This document shows positions 1 through 11,095 of a DNA stretch of 64,000 nucleotides, one piece after another; within the stretch, counting starts at the first letter, position 1; every line of letters starts with the position of its first letter. This DNA is from Aselliscus stoliczkanus (taxonomy: Eukaryota; Chordata; Mammalia; Chiroptera; Hipposideridae). The translations under genes and the position numbers were made by a program. Location of the stretch: contig CM066733.1 of assembly GCA_033961575.1 (NCBI GenBank), forward strand, positions 63,610,921-63,674,920. The letters are read 5' to 3'. The notes below the pieces were generated by a model, which had not been told where the DNA came from, did not search any database, and saw nothing but the letters and a program-made list of their open reading frames with translations.

Positions 1-639
1 CCATATTTATAACATCATTTTGTGGGAAAATGTTCCCAACCCCTAACTATCCTTTGCAAACAAAATTTGGTAATATAATTCTTCCGAATTAGTAACTATT
101 TATACTTGGAAATTGACTAATAGATTGATTTGTTTTCTTTGTTAACTGGTTCACATAGGATTTAACTAGAAACATTGGCTTTTCTAATGTCTTGATTCTA
201 CAAATAGAGCAATTAATAATTATTTAAAGATACTAAAAATAATGACATAGATTTTTTTAAACCAATCTCCAGCCCAACCTAAAGTTATTTACTTTGGTAT
301 TCAGAACCATAGAGTTTTTAAAAAATAACTTTTATTAAAATTGAGTAGTATCAAAAGCATTTACAAAATATTGTTACATGTAAAGAACAGCGATACAATG
401 AATACTTGTATACCTACCACCCCACATGTGAAATGAAACATTATTGACACCTGTGAAACCCTGATCTGGTCTCTGATCCAATTCAGAGGTAACCACAAGC
501 TTGAATTTGGGGTTTATCATTCTCTTGATTTTTAAAGTAACTTTACCAAATATTAGTTTCTCCAATATATTATTTAATTTTGTGTGGTATTGCATTTCAT
601 ATAAATGGTTTCCTACTTCACTAATTCTTTAGCACTTGG

Positions 640-1345
640 TTGTTTTCTTTTTGAACTTCTATTTGATACATGACATACAGAAAAGTGTATACATCATAAG
701 TGTGCTGCTTGATGAATTTCCACAAGTGAACACATCCATTTAATCTGCACTGAGATAGAGAGAGAACCATTGCATATCGGCATCCCAGAAGCCCCCTGTC
801 GGCCACCTCCTTTCTGTCTGTAGTAATCACTATCCTTCTAACCTTGTCGATTAGTTTTGCCTGGTTTTGTATTTTATGTGAAGAGAATCATACAACATGC
901 ACTCTTTCACTTCTGTCTTCCTCATTTAGCATTTTTTATATGAGGTTCATCATTATTGTTAGATGTAGGTGAATTCCATTCTCATTCCCCATAGTGTTCC
1001 ATTGTGTCAATGTATCACAATTTATGTATCCATTCATTCCCCTGTTGATGTTGGGTGAGTAGTTCCTTTTCTGGTTATTATGAAAACCATGGCTGTGATC
1101 ATTCTCCTACATGTCTTTATACTCAAGCAATTTGTTTTTTTAGCTCAATGTTAGATTCATCCATGATATTGTTAAGATTCATCCATGATATTGTGTGTAG
1201 CTATCGACCATTCATTTTCACTGTTGATGGTATTCCATGGCATAATATTCCAAAATGTATTTATCCTTTTACTGCTGATGTTTTCCAGTGCTGCTGTGAA
1301 TATTCACATATCTTCCTAGAGTAGATATGTACAGATTTCTCTAGG
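640..1345 (-). mobile_element. Old L1-type LINE fragment, 3' region, antisense
   Basis: Read on the - strand this resembles the 3' untranslated region of old mammalian L1 elements. The + strand shows landmarks such as ACAGAAAAGTGTATACATCAT, CATCCCAGAAGCCCCCTGT, AATCATACAACATGCACTC and TTTATGTATCCATTCATTCC. A 22-bp piece (AGATTCATCCATGATATTGT core) is tandemly duplicated near 1152-1195. It is highly diverged, with no coding capacity. Confidence 0.65.
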
Positions 1346-1429
1346 GAATAATTTTCCAACTTAAGTGCTATAGCTCCTTTCCTCCAATAGAACTCTGAAA
1401 AACAGTGGGCCCACTCATTCAGTTTTTAT

Positions 1430-2830
1430 ATTTAAGTTTTAAAAATTGATATATAATTTCAATACCATAAACTTCATGCTTTTAAAGTGGACGAGGGCCG
1501 GCTGAGTGGCGCGGTGGTTAAGCGCTGGCTTAGGAAGCCAGCGGTCCCGGTTCAGTCCCACATATGAGGGCCAGTGACACTGCCCTCAAAAAAATAAAAA
1601 TAAATAAAATAAAATAAAAAATATAATAAAGTGGACAAATCAGTGAGGTTTTTTTTAAAAGTATATTAATAAGGTTGCGCAATGATCACCACTATCTAAT
1701 ACCAGGTCATTTTCATTATATTATAAAGAAATCCCATACCCATTAGCAGTCACTCACTTCTATTCCCTCTCCACTAGTCCCCTGGAACCACTAATCTACT
1801 TTCTGTCTGTATTCTGGACATTTCATGTAAATGGAAGCATAACATGTATGTGGTCTTTTGTGTCTGGCTTCTTTCACTTAGCCTAATGTTTTCAGTGTTC
1901 ATCAATGTTGCAGCATGTGTCAGTACTTCATTCCTTTTTAATGACTGAATAATATCCTACTGAATGGATATACTACATTTATTTACCCATTCACCAGTTG
2001 TTAGACATTTGAGTGGTTTCCACATTTTGGATGTTATGAACAATGCTGCTATAAATATCTCAGTTCAGGTTTTTTTGTGCGAACTTCTGTTTTTCTCTTG
2101 GGTGTAATTACTGTATATTATGGTAATTTTCTGTTTAATTTTTAAAGAAACAGCCAAGCTATTTTCCACAGTGGCTATACTATTTATATGCCTATTAGCA
2201 ATGTTTCAGTCTCTCCACATCTCTAACACTTTTTATTGGCCCTCTTTTTTTATTATAGCTATCGTAGTATGAAATAGTCTCATTGTTTTTTAATGGAATT
2301 TCTCTAATGACTAATGATATTGAGCATCTTTTCATGTGCTTATTGGTCATTTGCATTTCTCCTGGAGAAATGTCTATTCAGATTCTTTGCCTAGTTTTAA
2401 ATTGGGTTGTTTGCCTCTTTTTTTTTGGTTGTTGTTGAGTTATAAGAGTTCTTTGTGTATTTTGGATCTTAGATCCTTATCATATATATGGTTTACAAAT
2501 ATTTGCTTAATGTTCTTTGAAGCACAAAAGTTATTAATTTTGATAAAAGTCCAGTTTATCTAGTTTTTGTTGTTGTTGTTGTTGTTTTGGTTGTTTGTCT
2601 TTTAGGTATCATATCTAAGAAACCACTGCCTAAGGATCCACTGTAATCCATAGTGACAAAAATTATACCTATTTTTTTTTTCTAAGACCCTTAGAGTTTT
2701 AGCTTTTACATTGAGAACTTTGATTCATTCTGAGTTCCCTTTTGTGTACAACGTGAGATAGGGACCTAACGTCACTCTTCTGCATACCAGTTCACTTGGT
2801 TTTAGGTTCACATCTATGCTGGTCACTTGT
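1430..2830 (-). mobile_element. Old L1 LINE, 3' UTR plus end of ORF2, antisense
   Basis: The + strand shows the reverse complement of a typical old L1 3' end. Landmarks are CCACTATCTAATACCAGGTC, CCACTAATCTACTTTCTGTC, TTTCACTTAGCCTAATGTTT, AATGATATTGAGCATCTTTT, TTTGAAGCACAAAAGTTATT and ATCATATCTAAGAAACCACT. The part from about 2090 to 2830 corresponds to the C-terminal ORF2 region, broken by many stops. A young SINE at 1493-1626 interrupts it, with the L1 resuming on both sides. Confidence 0.75.
1493..1626 (+). mobile_element. Short tRNA-derived SINE, + orientation
   Basis: The head has GGCCGGCTGAGTGGCGCGG, then GGTTAAGCGCTGGCTTAGG as a box-A-like portion, and GTTCAGTCCC as box B. The body GAGGGCCAGTGACACTGCCC ends in an A/AAAT-rich tail. 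It is flanked by the direct repeat TAAAGTGGAC (1483-1492 and 1627-1636), the target-site duplication of retroposition into the older L1. Confidence 0.9.
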
Positions 2831-5029
2831 CTGTCTTCCCTTACCCTGTTCTGCTGTGTGTTTCAGGGAATTACTTTTCTCAGCCACCCTTACCAACTAG
2901 CTCCCAGGTAGGGTTAGGCAATGGAGGCACTAGTGGAAGATTACAGGACAGATGGAAGGGGGAAGCCAGAGAATTTCTTCCCATCTCACTTAGCTTCAGG
3001 TAATGTCACAAGCAGTTGTTATATTGCCTCTGTGGCTCCATATTATCCTAAATAATCCTTCACTCTGTGGTTCCCAGATCCTCAGTGTGGTCCCACTATG
3101 CTTCTGGGTTCTAGGTGGCCCTCCCTGCTTTCTGAGTTACGGTAACGAAACCTACTGTCCTGGTTTGGCAGCAATTCGAGCTGCTGCTAACCTGTGGACT
3201 GCTTCATATTCCCTGTTGACTTCTCAACTCTTCTATAGCCTGTAAATACCTTTATTAAATTCCCTCTGTTAAAAAAACAATACCTGGAAATGTTTCTGTT
3301 TTCTTCTTTGGACTTGACTGAAAAAACATCTAACATTAAAAAAAAAATCTACCATTTTTTATTATATGCCAAAATAATTGCCAAAAATAACATTCCCAGT
3401 GTATTTTAAGTATTGACATTTAAAAATAAAACCTATTCTTTCACATGTATTCACTTCAAGCTAAATACCATAGTGATATGAGGTAGAAAAGATACATGAT
3501 CGAGATTCTCATCAGCCAAAAGTTACACATTGTTTCTTTGCACCCCACTTCTATTCCACTTCCCCCACAGAAAGTATCTTAATGTAATGTATATTTATGC
3601 TTTAAAGTCTTCAATTAGTTGCGCTAGCCTATCTCTCAGCAACAAAAATAGGTACATAAATTAAAACATATTGTCAAATTTCCTAGGTCCATACGATTCT
3701 GTTAAAATACTTCTGCTGGTTTGAGTTATTATATTAGTATTGCCATAGTATGTGATTGATGAAAACAACATTACAATCTTTATAACTATTTATTGAATAG
3801 GAAAGTTAAACTTTTTTTGGGGGAAATGCATCTCTTGGAAGGCAGTTATGCTCATCACCATACAACCAACACTGGAAATGCATCCCTTAAGGAGCTGAGT
3901 GAAATGGTGCTTTTGGTATCTTGATTAACAGAGGTTCTGCGTTGCAAACAGAATGGATTTTTTTATGCCCTGAAGCAGCAATGCAAAATAGGAAGGAAAG
4001 GTGGCCAGGAGGTATCTTTTTTGTGTGTGAAGTGGGAAAAGGGAAATGTAAAAAGAGAAAATGAAAAGCACAGGCAAGTTCCCAGGCAGATCACTTTTAG
4101 GAAGGAGTATATATGACTTTAAGGATTTGGAAATTAATTCTTCAAACTATCTGTGCTCCTGGAAAGTTTTCATGTCCTGTTAGGGCTACACGTAACCCAA
4201 TGTTACATGAGAAATTATACTGATGCAATGGTAGCCTCTAAGAACACTAAGACAAGCTTTTTGTTGCCAAACAAAAGGCTTACAGATCAGATTAAGGTGC
4301 TCAAATCACACAATTTATTGAATTCATTGAAAACAGAGGGAGAAGCAAAGGGATAGAGATGGTGCTGATTAATACACTTAGGATAGGGTGCAAGCAGGGT
4401 GGAAGGATTACAGTACCTAAATTCTGAATTATGCGAAGTTCATAGATCTCATCTCTTTCTCTGATGTATTAACCTTTCCTCATTGGGGTGGTTATTAGCC
4501 AGAGATGAAGTTAATGCAAGAGAACTCTCCAGAAGACAGGTGCCTAGAAACAATACACACTTGCTTATGGTGCATCAGGACACAATTGTAGCTTGCAAAT
4601 TAGATTGATGAGCAGCAGCTAGAGTTTATAGGGCAGAGGACGCATGGGCCAGAATATCATCAATGGGATGCCAGTTTAAGATAACAATATTGATTGCCTC
4701 AAGTGTATATTTGGTGTATCCTGAATATTGGATGCGCTTGGTTCTTCTGTCCTTTCCAATTGTTAAGCACACATATCTTCTACTTCCTTTATGTCAGACA
4801 TGTCTCACAAGCTACTTGCTTCTATATGTAGCTTCATTTATCTGCCTGATTTGTTTCTCTTATTTTCTAAAGCAGAATGAATATTCTTAAATAATACAGT
4901 AAACCACATTACATTGGGTTTGAAGACCACCACTGGAGCATAGGTGCTGACATATTGATCCCTGAGCATTCAAATATACAGTATGGGCTGAGGTGGCTGG
5001 AGCCACTAATTTTTTACTCCAGTATGACA

Positions 5030-5270
5030 TCCAAAATATTGTCCTTCTCCAAGTGTTTCATAACTAGGGTTGTTACTTAGGTGTGGAATTGCTAAGTCAC
5101 AGCGCATATGCAGCTTCAGCATTACTGGATAATACTAAACTAACTATTAAACAAGTAACTATTAAACAAGTCTTTTCCCCCAATTCACATTTTCAATAAA
5201 ATGCAACAAATATCCCATTGTTCCACATCCTCATCAATATTTGATCATTTCAGACAGAACCATAAAATGT
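5030..5270 (-). mobile_element. Old L1 fragment, antisense
   Basis: The + strand reads GGAATTGCTAAGTCACAGCG and, further on, CCACATCCTCATCAATATTT. This is the order seen in antisense old L1 3' regions. It is short and diverged and includes a tandem AACTATTAAACAAGT duplication at about 5138-5170. Confidence 0.5.
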
Positions 5271-5334
5271 AAGAACATGAAAGTTATATTTAAAGGACTG
5301 AAAATTCAGATCTCAATAGAATTTTAAATAAGTT

Positions 5335-6080
5335 TATTCATTGAGTCATTTTGACAAATATCTGTGAGCACTTATTATATTCTAGACATTATGCTAGGTG
5401 CTAAGAATTAAAGATGAATAAAACCAATCCCTACCTTCAAGGAACTTATGTTCTATTGGGAAGACATTTAAGTGAACAGAGAATTTAAGTGATGAGTGCA
5501 ATAATGGAAGTAAATGCAAATTCCAATAGTACTGATGAGGGAGAGAGAAAAGTATGGCTGAGTTTGGGATGTGTGGGTTGAGGTTTATTTCACGTTCGTT
5601 TTCAAATTTAGGTTTCACCTTTTAACTCTTGTGGTTCTGTGATGATATCTTGAAAAGACCAGACCATGAGGGTGCTTATCCTGTATGATAGCTAATGTGG
5701 AACCACTGAAGGGTTTTAAGCAATGCAATAACATGATTGAAATGATATCCTAAAAAGAGAACTCCGATGGTGATGTGGAGGATGGAATGGGATTGAGATG
5801 AGCATGAATGGAGGCAGGAAGACAAGTTAGAATTCTTCTGCAGTTGAAATTCAAGATGATAGAAGCCTGAACTAAGGCAGTGATAGTGGAGATGGAAAGA
5901 AAATACACATGAATGATATTCAGGAAATAACATTATCAGAATTAGGTGATAGACCAGAAGTGGAAAATGATGGGGAAGTTTATCATAACACCTAAGTTTC
6001 TGCCTAAGTGGGAACATTCATTCATTCAATCAACTAATATATATCCATCACATACCATATGGTAGGGCTTATGCTAGCTG
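5335..6080 (-). mobile_element. L2 LINE, antisense
   Basis: The + strand carries L2-type antisense landmarks: TATTCATTGAGTCATTTTGA, then TATATTCTAGACATTATGCTAGGTGCTAAG in part, AAGGAACTTATGTTCTATTG, GGTTTTAAGCAATGCAATAACATGAT in part, and a second ATTCATTCATTCAATCAACT near 6020. Divergence is high, as expected for an ancient family, and no frame is intact. Confidence 0.6.
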
Positions 6081-6480
6081 TGGGGCTCTCTAGGGCTACC
6101 ATATCATACTGCTCCAGGAGATACTGTTCACATCATCTACACAGGGAATATAGTAGGAAGGGTATTTCCTAGACTTCTTCAGTGGTGTGGTTTCAGATTA
6201 TCTGCAAACCAGACAAATGTAGTCCTTAACAGTATGGAATCCACAATCCTGCATACAGTGGTCCTATTAACTAAGATGGAGAAAAAATGACAGTGACAAT
6301 ATGTAATAAATTGCAACACCTTAACTAGTTTCCACATTTAGAGTTATTGGCATACCATAACAATGCCCTTCAACAAAGATAAACAGAAGTGAAGCAAATT
6401 AAAAACAGAAGAAAGACTCTTTCAATGAAAATACTACATACAACCCACATTTTCAGCAATCTTGGAGAAGAATAAGCTTT

Positions 6481-6926
6481 TATTTTAAAGATTTTTTTGG
6501 GGGGGGGAGGAATTGGGTGAGGGAAACAGCGTTGGGGAACCGGGGAAGGGGAACAGACAAGTTGCTGTCCTTTTTGTTCTTCAGTCTAGTTGTGGAGGAC
6601 ATTGCTTCACGGGCCCATGTTGGTATTGTCATTGCGCTCTTCCCGGATGAGGCAGATCAGTTGCCGGCCTCTGGACGGCTGCTCATGGTGGCTCTTGGCT
6701 GCTCACGCTGGCTGCCGGCCACTCACTGTAGCCTATGGCAGTCCACTGTAGCAGGGGCTGCAGCTATGCCGTCCCTGGGGACTCACAGCAGCCCAGCTCC
6801 AGGTGGAGCTGTTGTTCACCATCTTAGCTGTAGAGGCAGTGTCACTGGCCCTCATATGTGGGATCCGAACCCGGGGCCCCTGGCGTCCCAAGTGAGCTCT
6901 TAACTAATGCACCACTCAGTGGGCCC
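6481..6926 (-). mobile_element. Long composite tRNA-derived SINE, - orientation
   Basis: On the - strand it begins GGGCCCACTGAGTGGTGCAT, then GTTAAGAGCTCACTTGGGA and a box-B-like GGTTCGGATCC. It carries the GAGGGCCAGTGACACTGCC body, then about 300 nt of extra body that ends near the A-rich tail at 6481-6500. Near-identical direct repeats AAGAATAAGCTTT (left) and AAGAATAGCTTT (right, 6927-6938) flank it. The open frame 6517-6903 on + is a by-product of this element. Confidence 0.85.
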
Positions 6927-7128
6927 AAGAATAGCTTTAAATTAAGTGAATTGATGAAGATAGGAATATTTAATCAATTTCTTTCTTACTTGAAAATAAT
7001 GAGAATGGGGTCACCCAATAGGAATTCAGCTTTGTTGATTTTCCATGTACATATAAATCTGATCTAAATGTCGAGGTCAAAACCCTAATTCAGACTTGCT
7101 AGGAAGAGTAGTGTAAGGAGTTAGATTT

Positions 7129-7254
7129 CTTTTTAAATTTTATTTATTTTATTTTATTTTTCTTATATCATTGATTGATCTTTGTTCTTTTTTTTTTTTT
7201 TTTAGTTTCAGTTGTACACAACAATGCAATAGTTATTCTTTTTACCCCTTACAA
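7129..7254 (-). mobile_element. Very short 5'-truncated L1 3' end with target-site duplication
   Basis: A perfect 14-bp direct repeat AAGGAGTTAGATTT (7115-7128 and 7255-7268) brackets about 126 bp. On the - strand the insert reads GTGTACAACTGAAACT followed by A-rich blocks, which matches the terminal 3' end of mammalian L1 elements with a poly-A tail. The tail is interrupted by a short unique piece (GAACAAAGATCAATGATATA), so the tail is compound. This is clear evidence of recent L1 retrotransposition. Confidence 0.8.
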
Positions 7255-7461
7255 AAGGAGTTAGATTTGAAGGCATGTGAGAAATCCTGTTTCAGAACGC
7301 CTAAGAATCAACATGTCATGGTTAAGTCTCAAGCCTGGTCATCAAAAACTATGGGAAGTTACAGGTTTTAGTTAGGAAATAGAAATAAATATATTCGTTG
7401 GGCAAAGATGTGAATTAACAGAAAAAAGAAGTGTGTTGACAAAGGAAAGCACACTGGCCAA

Positions 7462-7592
7462 GTAAAGCTTTTTTTTTTCCGTTTTTTTTTTTTTTTTTGA
7501 GGGCAGTGTCACTGGCCCTCATATGCAGAACCCAAACCAGGGCCGCTGGCTTCCCAAGCCAGCACTTAACCACCACGCTACTCGGCCGGCCC
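7462..7592 (-). mobile_element. Short tRNA-derived SINE, - orientation
   Basis: Read on the - strand: GGGCCGGCCGAGTAGCGTGG, then GTGGTTAAGTGCTGGCTTGG, AAGCCAGCGGCCCTGGTTTG, GAGGGCCAGTGACACTGCCC and an A-rich tail (T runs at 7470-7498 on +). It is the same short subfamily as the copies at 1493 and 26466. Clear flanking duplications were not found. Confidence 0.85.
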
Positions 7593-7940
7593 TTTTCTCT
7601 TTTTTTTTAATATGTTAATTTTTTTCCACTTGGTTGTAAGTTTACTTTCACAGTGTCACCAATAAGGATTGTCTCTTACAATACTCTTGTAAAGATTTGA
7701 TGATAGAATCCATTTGGTTTATTAAAAGAATTTAATTAATTTAACACCAAAGATAATAATACAGAAATGAAAGATAACAGACTTTAAAGGTATAGTGTTT
7801 GCAGCCTATTTTATTAAATAAAACTTAATATCTAAAATGGAGTTAAACAACAAAGAAGGCACATCTTCACTTTTTTTAAATTACATAATAAGAAGCAGGT
7901 GATCTGTATTTTTGTTGCTGAAGAGTGATAACCAGGTAAA

Positions 7941-7946
7941 CGTGCG

Positions 7947-7980
<34 letters not shown>
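7941..7980. repeat. Alternating purine-pyrimidine tract (GC)n(AC)n
   Basis: A CGTGCGCGCGCGCGC run leads directly into about 13 CA units. Alternating GC then AC is the classic Z-DNA-prone composition and a polymorphic microsatellite. Confidence 0.95.
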
Positions 7981-9236
7981 GAGTTACCCTTACACATGAT
8001 AGAAGTTCAAACTCTTCTCTTACATCTGCTATTGAAACCTCAATTAGGTACTGAAAATTATGTGTTCTTTTGTGGGAGAATGTGGAATTATTGCAACTTG
8101 TATTTATATTTAGTAATATATTTTTAAAAAGGGAAGATGATGACAAAGTAGGGAAGTCAGGAACCACTCTGTTAGGTTCTCTTATATCCACAGAGCTAGG
8201 GCTGGGCCAAGGTGAGGATGAAAGGAATTGAGCATTGGCCTTGGGTGCAAAATTTAAAGAGGGATCCAAGAATCCTATTATTCAAGCTAATATTTTAATG
8301 CAATATTCTTAAAATTAAAAATTTTATATCAAAAGCTCCATGATGAATGAAGTATCAAAAGTTTAAATAAAGGTAGGATCCAACTCTACACTTGTGAGAT
8401 TCTTTTGTCTCACCCTACAACTGGCTCTGCCCAGAGGAGCTTCTGTTTAACCTCCCTGTTCAGACCAAGGCGGGTAATGGACTGGAATAATGGGACAGGG
8501 CCCAAGAGCATGGCTTTTAAAAGCAGCCTGAACATTCTCCCTCTCGTGCATGTGTACAAAGGAAGCAATCATAATATCAAGGCTCTCTGTGACTTAGCTA
8601 TAAGTAGCCTGGCCAACTTTATTTCCCCACTACATTAAAACATTCTCTTCCAGGCTGGATGGCCCCTTTAAAGTTCCAACAAAATTCTTTCTTCCCACTT
8701 TGATTATCTCAGTATTTTCTAAAAATACTTCAAAGATCTTTAAATCTGCTCATAAGCAGTACTTAAATAAATTTAGGAAATAGCATATTCTGGTTCTCAT
8801 GGAGATTCAAGATGCATACAGCATATTAAAAGCTGGGAGAAAATTAACAGTGCTAAGTCTATTTATTTTGTTTACTCTAATATTTTCTGGTTTATTTTAC
8901 TGCAGAGCCATAGCATTGCCTAGTCTCTGACTTCAAGGACAATAAGGCAGCAGCATCTAATTCTGCTCCCCTCCTTTCCTGGGCAGTGTTATCATTTTGC
9001 TCTTTTGATCCTGCAAAATATCTATCCATTTTCCTTGACTCTTGTTTTTTATTAGATAGATGCATGAAGCAGCTTTGGAATTCTTGCATGTGACTTTATT
9101 ATGTATGTTTTATCAGAAGTGTGACTATGAATTCTCATGGAAGATGTCAAAAGGAGCCTGGCGAGGAAATATTGACCAATTTTTCCTCTACTCTCTGTCC
9201 ATACATTCTTCTGTTAAGAATATATGTCTTCTAAGT

Positions 9237-10211
9237 ACCGTATTTTGCCATGTATAATGTACTCTTGTTATAATCTGCACCCATATTTTTGGCCCAAACT
9301 TTCAGGGAAAAAAATCTTTCACTTTACTTTTTAAATCAAATTTTTATTTGTTTACATTTAGGTACTTTTTTTTTTTTAAGGTTTTATTGGGGAATCGGGG
9401 AAAGGGAACAGATAAGTTGCTGTCCTTTGGTTCTTCAGTCTAGTTGTGGAGGGCATCACTTCACAGGCCCATGTTGCTATTGTGATCATTGCGCTCTTCC
9501 CTGCTGAGGCAGTCTCGGACGTGGGCCATTGGACAGCTGCTCACGGTGGCTCGCAGTAGCTCTCACATGCTGCCAGCCACCACGGCAGCCCACTGCAGCC
9601 CCATTGCAGCCTATGCCGTTGCCGGCCACTCACGGCCCCCCAGCTCCAGGTCAAGCTGTTGTTGTCCACCATCTTAGCTGTAGAGGTCACAGTGTCACTG
9701 GCCCACGTGGGATCCAAACTGGCAGCCTTGCTGCTCAGAGCTCATGCTCCCTAGCCAACTCTTAACCAACTGAGCCACTCAGCCGGCCCCAGGTACTTCA
9801 CTTTTATATTAGAAAGGAATTTTAGCATCTATTTTTTTAACATATTATGGTACAAGAAATTTTATGTAACAAATAATTACAAAACACAAGAACAGATACA
9901 AGGTAGAAGCAATTTTATGTAACAAATTGCTTATAACAAATTTATGATATTGACACATCATAGAAAGCCAAGAACTCTTCGTTGTTGCAAGTTCATCACA
10001 AGTTCAACAAAACCCATGATTGTATTCTAGGGTATGCAGATATTGTTATTGATTTCTAGAGTTACACTTTTAACTCGTAAGTATAAATAAAAGAATTAAA
10101 AACATTTATATAGATACAGAATTAGGACTACCCATGTATAATGCATATCCTTATTTTTCCCTCACAAATTTGGACAAAAAAAATGTACATTACACACAGC
10201 AAAATGTGGTA
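9237..10211. mobile_element. Tc1/mariner-type non-autonomous DNA transposon, split by a SINE
   Basis: The ends form an imperfect inverted repeat. The left end reads TACCGTATTTTGCCATGTAT, then AATGTAC; the right end, reverse-complemented, reads TACCACATTTTGCTGTGTGT, then AATGTAC. TA dinucleotides at both boundaries fit a TA target. A SINE (9368-9790) with its own target duplication sits inside, so the original element was about 550 bp. I see no transposase. The superfamily is inferred from the TA flanks and terminal repeats. Confidence 0.7.
9368..9790 (-). mobile_element. Long composite tRNA-derived SINE nested in a DNA transposon
   Basis: On the - strand it begins GGGGCCGGCTGAGTGGCTCA, then GTTGGTTAAGAGTTGGCTAG, and extends through the long 3' body to an A-rich end at 9368-9380. 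An 8-bp direct repeat AGGTACTT (9360-9367 and 9791-9798) marks the insertion point inside the transposon at 9237-10211, giving a clear relative age order. Confidence 0.85.
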
Positions 10212-10289
10212 TATACGAGGTGTGATCAAACAATATGGTTAATGTTTAAATAAAAAACATTTATTATAGTAAAGGACATATTGCCATTA

Positions 10290-10670
10290 ATTCCCTTCAA
10301 AATATTCACCCTTGCTTCAAACACACTTATTCTATCTTTCTTGCCACTTTCTGAAGCAGTTCTGGAAGTCCTCTTTTGTGAGTGTCTTTAGTTGTGCTGT
10401 CGTGGCTGCCTCCATGTCCTGAATCATTTTGACTTTGGGAAAGAGCCAGAAATCTCACAGTACCAGATCCGGTGAGGAAGGTAGATGAGGACACATCATA
10501 ATGTGTTCATGGGACAGAAATTGCCGTATCAGAAGCAATATGTGACATGGAGCCTTCCCATCATGGTCACAAAATACTGTGAATGCCCCTGCTGAGTTCC
10601 ATCCAACTGAAAGGCAGGGATCTTCAATATGGGAAGTGGCACGTCGAACCTTAGTAACACTGTATGACAA
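10290..10670 (-). pseudogene. Degraded mariner transposase C-terminus (left arm)
   Basis: This lies on the - strand inside the element at 10214-11135. An open stretch from 10670 to 10455 contains a form of the conserved motif around the second and third catalytic residues (FCDHDGKAPCHILLLIRQFL, then CPHLPSSPDL). After a stop at the VL..DF position the frame continues with degraded text similar to the mariner C-terminal helix region. It lacks the N-terminal helix-turn-helix DNA-binding half, so it cannot be functional. Confidence 0.7.
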
Positions 10671-10759
10671 GTTTCAACTTGTTCGGTGCAGTCAGTCAGG
10701 TGTGAGCTACGGTTGAGAGAAGGTGTGTTTTAAAGTGTGCCGTCAATCATCCTCTATCA

Positions 10760-11095
10760 CAACAACGCTCTGTGTCACACATCACTTCTGGTATGGCAAT
10801 TTCTGTCAAATAAAGGCATGATGGTGTGTCCTCAACCACATTATTCACCGGAGTGGTACTGTGTGACTTCCGGCTCTTCCCCCAAGTCAAAATGACCATG
10901 AAAGATAAATGTTTTGAAGCGATTCAGGACATCCAGGCAGCCACCAACAGAGCCGCTAAAGACACCCAAGAAAGAGGACTTCCAGAACTGCTTCAGAAAG
11001 TGGCAAAAAACAATGGGATAAGCGTGTTCAAAGCGAAAGGGCGTACCTTGAGGGAAATTAATAACAATCTGTCTTTTACTGTAATGAATTTTTAA
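10760..11095 (+). pseudogene. Degraded mariner transposase C-terminus (right arm)
   Basis: This + strand remnant contains LCDFRLFPQVKMTMKDKCFE, then AIQDIQAATNRAAKDTQERG and LPELLQKVAKNNGISVFKAK, homologous to the end of mariner transposases. The upstream catalytic region (bases about 10760-10850, HNNALCHTSLLVWQFLS-like) is frameshifted. It pairs as an inverted homologue with the left arm at 10290-10670. Confidence 0.75.

Noticed and set aside
6517..6903. 128-residue frame on +
   Set aside because: It is the reverse side of a tRNA-derived SINE (6481-6926).
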